Part shown: piece after piece, positions 6,525 through 13,761 of the stretch
How positions within the stretch are numbered: the first letter of the stretch is position 1
How the letters are laid out: the number at the start of each line of letters is the position of its first letter
Assembly (NCBI GenBank): GCA_030625695.1
Contig: DAOUQK010000051.1
Coordinates: 1-14,399 of the forward strand
From: Paracoccaceae bacterium
GTDB taxonomy: Bacteria > Pseudomonadota > Alphaproteobacteria > Rhodobacterales > Rhodobacteraceae
DNA length: 14,399 nucleotides
Direction: 5' to 3'
The notes under the pieces: generated by a model
What the model saw: only the letters and a program-made list of their open reading frames with translations
Databases searched by the model: none
Told to the model about the DNA's origin: nothing
Position numbers and translations under genes: made by a program

Positions 6525-7499
6525 ATGAACTTCCTCAAACACCGCAAACAGTTTCGCGACCTCAGCGAGCAGCAGATCATCGCATTGGCCATTTCCTCGG
6601 AAGAGGATGACGCGCGTATCTATCGCGGCTATGCCGAGGCCCTGCGCGCCGATTATCCTGATAGCGCCGGAACATTCGAAGCCATGGCCGCCGAAGAAGA
6701 TGAGCACCGCAGATTGCTGATCGACCTGCACGTATCGCGCTTTGGCCCGACAATTCCGCTGATCCGGCGCGAACATGTGGCGGGGTATTACGCCCGCCGC
6801 CCGGTCTGGCTGATTGAGAACCTTGGGCTGGACCGGATCCGCCAAGAGGCCGAACTGATGGAATATGACGCCGAGAGATTTTACCTCGCGGCCGCCGCAC
6901 GCAGTTCTGACGCGGCCACCCGCAAACTGTTGGGTGATCTGGCCGCAGCAGAGGCCGGACACCAAAACACTGCCGCCGACCTGTCGGATGCTTTAAAGGA
7001 TGGCGGGGCTCTGACCAGTGAAAACGAAGTGGAGCAGCGTCAATTCATCCTGACCTGGGTTCAACCGGGGCTGGCCGGGTTGATGGATGGGTCTGTATCC
7101 ACTCTGGCACCGATATTTGCCACCGCGTTTGCTACGCAAGACACCTGGACCACCTTCCTTGTCGGCATCGCCGCCTCTGTGGGTGCCGGCATTTCCATGG
7201 GCTTTACCGAGGCGGCGTCGGATGACGGCGAACTCTCCGGGCGCGGCTCGCCGATGAAACGCGGAATTGCCTCGGGGGTAATGACCACTGTTGGCGGGCT
7301 GGGCCATGCCCTGCCTTATCTGATCCCGGATTTCTGGACGGCGACCGTGATCGCCTTTGTTGTTGTGTTTTTCGAACTTTGGGCGATCGCCTGGATTCAG
7401 AACAAATACATGCAAACGCCATTTTTTCGCGCCGCGTTTCAGGTGGTTCTGGGCGGCGCCTTGGTTTTGGCGGCCGGTATCCTGATCGGCAGCGGTTAG
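6525..7499 (+). CDS. mbfA: MbfA: membrane-bound ferritin-like/VIT1 iron exporter
   Basis: This 324-residue fusion has an N-terminal ferritin-like (erythrin/rubrerythrin) four-helix domain, about 1-160, and a C-terminal VIT1/CCC1 membrane domain, about 175-324. The di-iron site is readable: E26/E27, E58-x-x-H61, E108/E110 and E143-x-x-H146. The membrane part starts with 'PGLAGLMDGSVSTLAPIFA' and contains 'GISMGFTEA', the signature of VIT-family iron transporters, with three further hydrophobic helices. Characterised MbfA of Bradyrhizobium and Agrobacterium exports iron from the cytoplasm and protects against iron and peroxide stress, with the ferritin domain facing the cytoplasm. AAGGG at 6514-6518 supports the start. 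The gene is divergent from tetR and carries an Irr-like box in its promoter. An exported multicopper oxidase in the same block could oxidise the exported Fe2+. Confidence 0.92.
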   Translation: MNFLKHRKQFRDLSEQQIIALAISSEEDDARIYRGYAEALRADYPDSAGTFEAMAAEEDEHRRLLIDLHVSRFGPTIPLIRREHVAGYYARRPVWLIENLGLDRIRQEAELMEYDAERFYLAAAARSSDAATRKLLGDLAAAEAGHQNTAADLSDALKDGGALTSENEVEQRQFILTWVQPGLAGLMDGSVSTLAPIFATAFATQDTWTTFLVGIAASVGAGISMGFTEAASDDGELSGRGSPMKRGIASGVMTTVGGLGHALPYLIPDFWTATVIAFVVVFFELWAIAWIQNKYMQTPFFRAAFQVVLGGALVLAAGILIGSG

Positions 7500-7529
7500 A
7501 GGCGCTTGCAGGGTCTGCCTGTAACCGCT
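7491..7529 (+). repeat. Inverted repeat (8-bp arms) across the mbfA stop codon
   Basis: AGCGGTTA (7491-7498) pairs perfectly with TAACCGCT (7522-7529), and a nested CAGG/CCTG stem (7509-7512 with 7518-7521) abuts the right arm. It includes the mbfA TAG and ends 11 bp before the next ATG at 7541. No T-run follows, so it is not a standard intrinsic terminator. An mRNA stability or translation-modulating hairpin is possible. Confidence 0.4.
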
Positions 7530-7540
7530 AAGCCATTGCA

Positions 7541-8470
7541 ATGATCGAAATTTTCATCCGGGTATTGCCGTTCTTTGCACTAATTGGGCTGGGTTATGGC
7601 GCTGGGCGGTCCGGCTTTTTCACCCATGAGGCCACCGCCTGGCTGACCAAATTCGTGTTCTACTTTGCCCTTTCGGCAATGATATTCCGCTTTGCCGCGA
7701 CTTTGCCGTTGGAGCAGGTATTCAACGCCCGTCTGATCGCCGGTTACCTTTGGGGAACGGCATTTGTCTATGGCATCGCCACCATTGTCGGGTTCATTCG
7801 CAAACTCGACGTGCCAACAGCTGCAATCGAGGCGCAGTGTGCTGCGATCGGCAATGTCGGCTTTCTTGGCCTGCCGATGTTCGCAGTCCTGTTCGGACAG
7901 GCCGCAATCGGCGTCGTAATGTTGGTTCTGGCCACCGATCTGATTGTATTCTCCGGGCTGATAGTCATCCTGATCAACGGCGGTCGGGGCGAACAAATCT
8001 CTCTGGGCATGCTGAAAACAATTGCCCTTGGTCTGCTGCGCAACCCGATGATTGTCTCAATCCTGCTGGGGCTGACGTGGTCTGCCCTGTCGCTGCCAAT
8101 CCCCGGCCCATTCGACGACTTCCTGGTGCTTCTCGGCGGGGCGGCGACGCCGGGCGCGCTGTTTGCCATCGGTGCTTCTCTGGCTCGAAAATCCGGCGAA
8201 CGGATATACATCGCCGGCTGGCTCAGCTTTTGCAAACTGGTGTTGCATCCGGTCTTTGTCGCCATCGGCGTGCTGTTCCTGTTCCCCATCGACACATTTT
8301 CCGCCACCGTTGTCATATCTGCCGCCGCCCTACCGGTGGCCGGCAACGTCTTCATGTTGGCGCAACACTATAACATCGCCGTCCAACGTGTGTCCGCAGC
8401 CATTTTGATATCTACCGTGATCAGCATTGTATCCGTCCCACTGATCATTGCTCTCCTAAGCTCCTCCTGA
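7541..8470 (+). CDS. AEC (auxin efflux carrier) family permease
   Basis: This 309-residue inner-membrane protein has about ten hydrophobic segments in two five-helix halves. It starts directly with a membrane helix ('IFIRVLPFFALIGLGYGAGR'). Family features are the 'NVGFLGLPMF' stretch near 105-114, matching the broken-helix motif of bile/AEC transporters, a charged central loop (about 147-153), and 'LPVAGNVFMLAQHY' near the C-terminus. Bacterial members move organic acids such as malonate or malate, or are of unknown substrate; plant homologues export auxin. The substrate here cannot be assigned. The gene follows mbfA by 41 bp on the same strand with a hairpin between them and a poor ribosome-binding site, so co-transcription is possible but not certain. 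Confidence 0.85.
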   Translation: MIEIFIRVLPFFALIGLGYGAGRSGFFTHEATAWLTKFVFYFALSAMIFRFAATLPLEQVFNARLIAGYLWGTAFVYGIATIVGFIRKLDVPTAAIEAQCAAIGNVGFLGLPMFAVLFGQAAIGVVMLVLATDLIVFSGLIVILINGGRGEQISLGMLKTIALGLLRNPMIVSILLGLTWSALSLPIPGPFDDFLVLLGGAATPGALFAIGASLARKSGERIYIAGWLSFCKLVLHPVFVAIGVLFLFPIDTFSATVVISAAALPVAGNVFMLAQHYNIAVQRVSAAILISTVISIVSVPLIIALLSSS

Positions 8471-8571
8471 GCTTCATCTTGCTAAATAAACTCCCCCCGG
8501 AGGGTCCCGCACTAGACGCGCACACAAACCCCCGCTAGCGATACCCGAACCCAACAACAAAGGTGCCCCAA

Positions 8572-9402
8572 ATGGAAACCCTCTCGGAAAACAAATGTTT
8601 TGGCGGCGTTCAGGGCGTCTACACCCACAAATCAACCGCCTGCAATTGCGACATGACCTTCGGTCTGTTCCAACCACAAGAGGCAAAAGACGGTCCTGTC
8701 CCGGTCCTGTGGTTCCTGTCCGGCCTGACCTGCACCCACGAAAACGCCATGGTCAAGGCCGGCGCACAGACCTGGGCCGCAGAACAAGGCATTGCGCTAG
8801 TGTTTCCTGACACATCGCCACGCGGAGAAGATGTGGCAGATGACGATGACTATGACCTCGGCAAAGGTGCTGGTTTCTACGTAAACGCCACGCAATCCCC
8901 CTGGGCACCGCATTTCACAATGTGGGATTATGTGGCCATGGAATTGCCCGCCTTGCTGGGCGAAAACTTTGCCATCGACCTTGACCGCCAATCCATCACT
9001 GGTCATTCCATGGGAGGCCACGGCGCGCTAACGCTGGCGATGAACCTGCCCGGCAACTACCGCTCGGTCTCGGCCTTCGCACCAATCTGCAACCCGACAG
9101 CTACCGATTGGGGTCGCAAACAGCTTAGTGCCTATCTGGGCGCCGATGAAAGTAAATGGGCCAAACACGACGCCACTCTGATGATGGCCAAATCCGGCTT
9201 TGACGGACCGATCCTGATCGACACGGGTACTGACGATCAGTTCATGGATTTCCTGCGCCCCGAAGCCCTGAGTGCCGCTATCGCCAAACGCCGCCAACAG
9301 GCGGTGATCCGGTTGCAACCGGGCTATGACCACAGTTATTTCTTCATCTCCAGCTTTATCGAGGACCATGTGACCTTTCACGCCGAAGCGCTCTGGACGT
9401 GA
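8572..9402 (+). CDS. fghA: S-formylglutathione hydrolase
   Basis: The enzyme hydrolyses S-formylglutathione to formate and glutathione, the step after the dehydrogenase encoded at 2351. At 276 residues it has normal esterase-D family length. The catalytic triad is visible as S146 in GHSMGGHG, D222 in 'DTGTDDQF' and H254 in 'GYDHSYFF'. The early 'LSGLTCTHEN' (49-58) supplies the oxyanion loop and conserved Cys. ATG 8572 is chosen because AAAGG (8559-8563) lies eight bases upstream; a GTG at 8563 would overlap that site. It opens a compact plus-strand run: the next gene begins on its stop codon (GTGA overlap). Confidence 0.95.
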   Translation: METLSENKCFGGVQGVYTHKSTACNCDMTFGLFQPQEAKDGPVPVLWFLSGLTCTHENAMVKAGAQTWAAEQGIALVFPDTSPRGEDVADDDDYDLGKGAGFYVNATQSPWAPHFTMWDYVAMELPALLGENFAIDLDRQSITGHSMGGHGALTLAMNLPGNYRSVSAFAPICNPTATDWGRKQLSAYLGADESKWAKHDATLMMAKSGFDGPILIDTGTDDQFMDFLRPEALSAAIAKRRQQAVIRLQPGYDHSYFFISSFIEDHVTFHAEALWT

Positions 9403-9875
9403 GCAAGCTCTACATCGACGCCGATGCCTGCCCGGTTAAGCCCGAGGCCGAACGAGTGGCGACGCGGCACAAGATGCCAATGCTGGTGGTCTCAAATGGC
9501 GGATTGCGCCCATCGCAGAACCCACTGGTGGAAACGGTCATTGTCTCGCAAGGCGCGGATGAGGCAGACATGTGGATCGCCGACCGCTGCGGCCCCGGTG
9601 ACGTGGTTGTCACCGGCGACATTCCCCTGGCGGCCAAATGCATCGCCACTGGCGCGCGGGTGCTGCGCCACAACGGCGATGCCTTCAGCAAGGCCAATAT
9701 CGGCCAACAACTGGCAATGCGCGATTTGATGGCGGATGTGCGCGCCGCCAACCCATTGGGTGCAGGTGGTGGTGGCAAGCCCTTTACAAAGGCCGACCGC
9801 TCGCGTTTCCTTGATGCGTTAGAGCGTGAAATAAGGGCAGCGCTCAAATCCGGGCAGAGCACCCTGAGAGGTTAG
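9399..9875 (+). CDS. YaiI/YqxD family protein (DUF188, UPF0178)
   Basis: This 158-residue cytoplasmic protein belongs to a widespread but poorly characterised family with a PIN-like fold. Conserved family features are the start 'YIDADACPVKPEAE' with two early Asp and a Cys, 'VSQGADEADMWIADR' near 49-63, and 'GDVVVTGDIPLAAKC' near 66-80. The tail 'GGGGKPFTKADRSRFLDAL' is also typical. The acidic residues resemble a metal site, but no reaction is established for the family. GTG 9399 overlaps the fghA stop by four bases (GTGA), which implies translational coupling. The next gene starts 3 bp after its stop. Any link to formaldehyde metabolism is only positional. Confidence 0.9.
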   Translation: MSKLYIDADACPVKPEAERVATRHKMPMLVVSNGGLRPSQNPLVETVIVSQGADEADMWIADRCGPGDVVVTGDIPLAAKCIATGARVLRHNGDAFSKANIGQQLAMRDLMADVRAANPLGAGGGGKPFTKADRSRFLDALEREIRAALKSGQSTLRG

Positions 9876-9878
9876 AAA

Positions 9879-10499
9879 ATGCAGCCAAAGGCAGTCGTAT
9901 TTGATATCGGCAACGTGCTGCTGGAATGGCACCCCGAGCCGTTTTTCGACCGCGTAATCGGCCCCGAACGGCGCAAGGCGCTGTTTGCGGCGGTTGATCT
10001 TTACACCATGAACGATGCTGTTGATCTGGGCGGTCATTTTCAGGACACGGTTTATGCTTTGGCTGATCAGCACCCCGATTGGCGTGATGAAATCTGTATG
10101 TGGCATGATCGCTGGATCGAAATGGCCGCCCCCGGCATTCCTCATTCTGCCCGGTTATTGAAGGCGTTGAAAACCAAAGGCGTGCCGGTCTTTTCACTCA
10201 CTAACTTTGGCATCCAAAGCCTGGAGTTGGCGCGGCGGCACTATCCCATCCTGTCTGAATTTGACCGTGAATATGTGTCTGGCCACCTTCAGGTGATCAA
10301 GCCCGATCCGTCCTTTTATGAAATGCTTGAACGCGATTGCGGCGTCGCACCCGAGGCGCTTATTTTCACCGATGACAGACCCGAAAACATCGACGCCGCT
10401 GTTGCCCGTGGCTGGCAGGTGCATTTGTTCGAAGGTCCACAAGGCTGGGCTGACAGATTGGTGGAAACCGGCCTGCTAACCCCCGAGGAGTCCGCATGA
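9879..10499 (+). CDS. HAD-superfamily hydrolase (HAD-IA, YihX-like)
   Basis: This 206-residue cytoplasmic hydrolase has all HAD motifs: nucleophile D9 in 'VFDIGNVLLEW', motif II 'SLTN' (106-109), motif III K141 in 'VIKPDPSFYE', and motif IV D165/D166 in 'FTDDRPENI'. The residue two after the nucleophile is Gly rather than the usual acid/base Asp, as in YihX-type and some haloacid-dehalogenase-like members. A small helical cap (about residues 16-90) places it in subfamily IA. A sugar-phosphate or other small phosphomonoester is the likely substrate; haloacid dehalogenase activity cannot be excluded. Its TGA overlaps the following ATG by four bases, so it is coupled to the cyclodeaminase-family gene. 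Confidence 0.88.
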   Translation: MQPKAVVFDIGNVLLEWHPEPFFDRVIGPERRKALFAAVDLYTMNDAVDLGGHFQDTVYALADQHPDWRDEICMWHDRWIEMAAPGIPHSARLLKALKTKGVPVFSLTNFGIQSLELARRHYPILSEFDREYVSGHLQVIKPDPSFYEMLERDCGVAPEALIFTDDRPENIDAAVARGWQVHLFEGPQGWADRLVETGLLTPEESA

Positions 10500-11413
10500 A
10501 CATTCCACATATTCCGTTCGACCAAGGCAATGCGCTGATGGACTGGCACGAGTTGACGCAAGCTTTGGCACAAGGTCACAATCGACCCAAGGCCGAGATT
10601 GGCGATACTTTCCTTTATCGCGGCTCCGACACGCTTTTGTCTCGTGCAGCCTGGATCGACGGGCTGGGCATGGCCGTCAAAACGGCAACGATTTTCCCCG
10701 AAAATCCCGGGCAGGGCCAGCCGATGATCAACGGCGCGGTCTGTCTTTATTCCGACCAGACCGGCACCCTGGTTGCGCTGATCGACTTTCATCTGGTCAC
10801 CAAATGGAAAACCGCCGGTGACAGTCTTTTGGCCGCCCAGCGTCTGGCCAACCCCGACGCCCGCGATATCCTGATTGTTGGTGCCGGCACCGTTGGCCTG
10901 TCATTGATCGAGGCGTTTAGTGCGGGCTATCCACAGGCAAAAATTCACCTTTGGAACCGGACAATCGCCAAGGCCGAACAACTTGCCGCCAAACTGCCCA
11001 ATGTCACCGTTGCACCTGATTTGGAAACCGCCGTGCGCCACGCCGACATTGTGGTCAGTGCGACCATGTCCACTGACCCTTTTATCCGCGGAGACTGGCT
11101 GTCGCCCGGACAGCACATCAACCTGATCGGTGCCTATCGCCCTGACATGCGCGAGGCGGACGATACTGCCCTTACCCGTTCGCGCATTTACGTTGACAGC
11201 TTTGACACGACGATTGAGCATATAGGGGAGTTGAAAATCCCGATCTCAGCGGGGGTGATAGGCAAGGACGACGTGATCGCTGATTTCTATCAATTGTCCA
11301 GTTTCAACCGCTGGAACGCGCAGGATATCACCCTGTTCAAAAATGGTGGCGGCGCGCATCTGGACCTGATGACAAGCCGTTATATTCTGGACAAATGGCA
11401 AGCCGCAGAATGA
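10496..11413 (+). CDS. Ornithine cyclodeaminase / mu-crystallin family protein
   Basis: This 305-residue NAD(P)-dependent family includes ornithine cyclodeaminase, alanine dehydrogenases, ketimine and pyrroline-2-carboxylate reductases, and opine-type enzymes. The Rossmann motif VGAGTVG is at 128-134. Other family landmarks are K62 in 'AVKTATIFPEN', 'LIDFHLVTKWKTAGDSLLAA' at 95-114, 'VVSATMSTDPFI' at 186-197, D235 in 'VDSFD', and 'FKNGGGAHLDL' near 281-291. The substrate-binding Arg expected in the usual 'RTAA' motif is Lys here (K105 in 'KTAGD'), so the true substrate may not be ornithine. The start ATG overlaps the HAD stop (ATGA), and its own end overlaps the next gene. I would annotate only the family. 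Confidence 0.85.
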   Translation: MNIPHIPFDQGNALMDWHELTQALAQGHNRPKAEIGDTFLYRGSDTLLSRAAWIDGLGMAVKTATIFPENPGQGQPMINGAVCLYSDQTGTLVALIDFHLVTKWKTAGDSLLAAQRLANPDARDILIVGAGTVGLSLIEAFSAGYPQAKIHLWNRTIAKAEQLAAKLPNVTVAPDLETAVRHADIVVSATMSTDPFIRGDWLSPGQHINLIGAYRPDMREADDTALTRSRIYVDSFDTTIEHIGELKIPISAGVIGKDDVIADFYQLSSFNRWNAQDITLFKNGGGAHLDLMTSRYILDKWQAAE

Positions 11414-12336
11414 TCTATCTGGCGATATTGCTCCTTGCCGTTGTCGCCTTGCCCTATGCCGCCGAAGCGCGCCGCAAACCGATGGATGCCTCAGCCCGGG
11501 CCGGCGCGATCGGGACGTTTGTCACTTTGTCCCAAGGGACCACCTATTACGAATGGCTTGGGCCGACACGGGGACCGGTGGCGGTCTGTGTGCACGGTCT
11601 GACCACACCGTCTTTTGTCTGGCGCGGGCTGGCGCGGGGCTTGGCACGGATTGGTTATCAGGTGTTGATCTATGATCTTTATGGCCGGGGATACTCCGAC
11701 CGGATACCGGGGCATCAGGATCAGGCGTTCTTCCTGAGGCAATTGAACGACTTACTGGATGATCAACAAGTCGCTGGTGACATCACCCTGTTAGGCTATT
11801 CCATGGGCGGGGCGATTGCCACGGCTTTTACCGCGACACACCCGGACAAGGTCCGCCAACTTATCCTGCTGGCTTCGGCCGGCATGGGCGTTGGCACCAA
11901 CCGCATGACCCGCTTCATCGCCCGGACGCCAGTGATTGGCGATTGGTTGATGCTTGCCCTGTTTGCGCGGACCCACCGCAAAGGCTGTGAATCCGAGCGT
12001 CGCCTGCCCAGTTCGGTTGAACATATCATCGATCTGCAACTGAACGAGTTGCGCTATAAAGGCTTTGTTCCCGCGGTATTGGCCAGTATTCGCGGCATTC
12101 TTGCAAACTCCCTAACCGACGAACACAAGGCCATCCACCGCGCAGGGGTCCCCGTTCTGGCCGTGTGGGGCGGCGATGATGCATTGATACCGCTGACCGC
12201 CATGGGAAAGCTAACAGAATGGAGCCGGAATGCACGCCAGGATGTGATCAACGGGGCCGGTCATGGGCTGACCTATACGCATACCGACGCGGTTCTGGCG
12301 TCGATTTCCGAGGCGTTACAGGACGGGCTGAACTGA
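11395..12336 (+). CDS. Exported or membrane-anchored alpha/beta hydrolase
   Basis: This 313-residue serine hydrolase has an N-terminal signal sequence: basic 'RR' at 4-5, a hydrophobic stretch at 7-22 and Ala-rich 'YAAEA' before residue 26. It is therefore probably periplasmic or anchored. The fold landmarks are the oxyanion loop 'VHGLTTPSF' (66-74), 'YDLYGRGYSDR' (93-103), nucleophile S136 in GYSMGG, acid D261/D262 in 'WGGDDALIP', and H290 in 'GAGHGLTY'. The substrate is unknown; esterases, lipases and C-C hydrolases share this pattern. ATG 11395 keeps the basic n-region but overlaps the previous gene by 19 bases. ATG 11410 would give the common ATGA overlap and a start right at the hydrophobic segment. 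The gene ends 3 bp from the convergent MFS gene. Confidence 0.85.
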   Translation: MASRRMIYLAILLLAVVALPYAAEARRKPMDASARAGAIGTFVTLSQGTTYYEWLGPTRGPVAVCVHGLTTPSFVWRGLARGLARIGYQVLIYDLYGRGYSDRIPGHQDQAFFLRQLNDLLDDQQVAGDITLLGYSMGGAIATAFTATHPDKVRQLILLASAGMGVGTNRMTRFIARTPVIGDWLMLALFARTHRKGCESERRLPSSVEHIIDLQLNELRYKGFVPAVLASIRGILANSLTDEHKAIHRAGVPVLAVWGGDDALIPLTAMGKLTEWSRNARQDVINGAGHGLTYTHTDAVLASISEALQDGLN

Positions 12337-12339
12337 CCC

Positions 12340-13575
12340 TTATGCGGGGGCGACCAAAGACCGTTCCCTGATCGGCAAATGTACAATTGCACTGAACGCG
12401 CCGACGCCGACGCCGATCCACCAAACAAGCGTGTAATCGCCATAGACGTCATACATCCGACCGCCAAGCCAGACACCCAGAAAGCTGCCCAATTGGTGCG
12501 AAAAGAAGACAAACCCATACAATGTGCCCATATATCGCAACCCGTAAATCTGCGCGACCAACCCCGAGGTAAGCGGCACAGTTGCCAGCCACAGGCTGCC
12601 CATCAGTACCGAAAACAGGATTACCGTGGTGGGTGTGATCGGGAACAGGATGAACATTGCCGCCAGAAAAGTCCGCGCCGTATATATCCCCGCCAACAGG
12701 TACTTTTTCGAATACCGCTTGCCAGCCCAGCCCGCCAACAATGTGCCGCCGATATTGGCCGCCCCGATCAGCGAAATGGCAATCGCGCCCAGCGCCGAGG
12801 TGGATGAAATACCCATATTATCCAGCATCCCTCCAGCCTGAATTGGCCCGCACATCTCGGTTATCAGGGCCGGGAAATGCGCGGTGATAAAGGCCAGCTG
12901 ATAACCGCAACTGAAGAACCCGAGGAAAATCATCGTGAAAGACGGGTCTTTGAACGCTATCTTCAGAACCTGCCCCATCGACGCATCTGCGTCATCATAG
13001 TTGGCCAGTTGTGGCGAACGCATGAATGGCAGGGTCGCCAATGTGGCAATAATCACCCCGGCAAAGATCACAAATGTGGTCTGCCAGCTCACCATGCTTA
13101 GCATCCAGACCGCAAACGGCGGCCCGATCATCTGCCCCATGCTGCCTGCCGCCGTGGCAATCGCCATCGCCATCGAGCGATGTTCATCCGACGCCGCCCG
13201 GCCAACCACCGCCAGAATAACGCCAAACCCGGTGCCTGCGACACCAAAACCGACCAGCCAGTTATACATCTGATGCCCTTCCGGTGTCACCGCAGTGGAT
13301 GACAACACCAATCCGGCGGCATAGATGATCGCGCCCAGGATGATCGCCTTACGCTCACCAATCTTCTCGGCCATCGCCCCGAAAATCGGCTGACCAATAC
13401 CCCAGGCGATGTTCTGAATGGCAATGGCCAGTGAAAATTCGGACCGAAGCCAGCCGAATTCGGCGGCAATCGGGATCTGGAACACACCAAACGAGGCACG
13501 AATGGCAAAGCTCATCGTGATGATGATGCACGATACAATCAAAACGGGCGTCACAAGCGACGGTTTTCGGTCCAT
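12340..13575 (-). CDS. Major facilitator superfamily transporter
   Basis: This 411-residue inner-membrane transporter has about twelve hydrophobic segments and a central cytoplasmic loop near 205-225. The loop 2-3 signature appears as 'GAMAEKIGERKAIILGAIIY' (66-85), with a weaker counterpart 'AGWAGKRYSKKYLLAG' in the second half. The sequence resembles the monocarboxylate/oxalate-formate (MCT/OFA) branch: 'RASFGVFQIPIAAEFGW' near 27-43 and 'LYGFVFFSHQLGSFLGVWLGG' near 359-379. An organic-acid substrate is therefore more likely than a drug, but this is inference. GGAGAAG just before ATG 13575 supports the start. The gene is convergent with the alpha/beta hydrolase (3 bp apart) and divergent from zapE. 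Confidence 0.87.
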   Translation of the reverse strand: MDRKPSLVTPVLIVSCIIITMSFAIRASFGVFQIPIAAEFGWLRSEFSLAIAIQNIAWGIGQPIFGAMAEKIGERKAIILGAIIYAAGLVLSSTAVTPEGHQMYNWLVGFGVAGTGFGVILAVVGRAASDEHRSMAMAIATAAGSMGQMIGPPFAVWMLSMVSWQTTFVIFAGVIIATLATLPFMRSPQLANYDDADASMGQVLKIAFKDPSFTMIFLGFFSCGYQLAFITAHFPALITEMCGPIQAGGMLDNMGISSTSALGAIAISLIGAANIGGTLLAGWAGKRYSKKYLLAGIYTARTFLAAMFILFPITPTTVILFSVLMGSLWLATVPLTSGLVAQIYGLRYMGTLYGFVFFSHQLGSFLGVWLGGRMYDVYGDYTLVWWIGVGVGAFSAIVHLPIRERSLVAPA

Positions 13576-13603
13576 GGGATTCTTCTCCGGCCTCAGAAGG
13601 GCG

Positions 13604-13631
13604 AGATTACGGAACCTGCCTCAGAGGTCAA
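13604..13631 (-). promoter_or_regulatory. Possible promoter of the MFS gene with TCTGAGGC direct repeats
   Basis: The minus strand has TTGACC (13631-13626), a 16-bp spacer and TAATCT (13609-13604), about 30 bp upstream of the start codon. The octamer TCTGAGGC occurs twice on this strand, in the spacer (13625-13618) and near the expected transcription start (13597-13590), 28 bp apart. The repeats may be a binding site for an unidentified regulator, but chance is not excluded. Confidence 0.3.
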
Positions 13632-13761
13632 ATCAGAATATATGTGGTATCGGACAACCAACGGTGATGTGGTTATGAAAAATTAACTTGAGTGCCGATA
13701 AATCACGTTGGTAAAACTGTTTCCTGCGGCAATCGACTCCTGACTGCGGCCACGATATTTC

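Noticed and set aside
8458..8474. AAGCTC-N5-GAGCTT hairpin at the AEC permease stop as a terminator
   Set aside because: The stem is only 6 bp and no run of T follows, so intrinsic termination is not supported.
13635..13678. TGGT...ACCA-type repeats upstream of the MFS gene as a GntR operator
   Set aside because: Only the outer four bases are symmetric and the spacing does not fit the usual GntR site.
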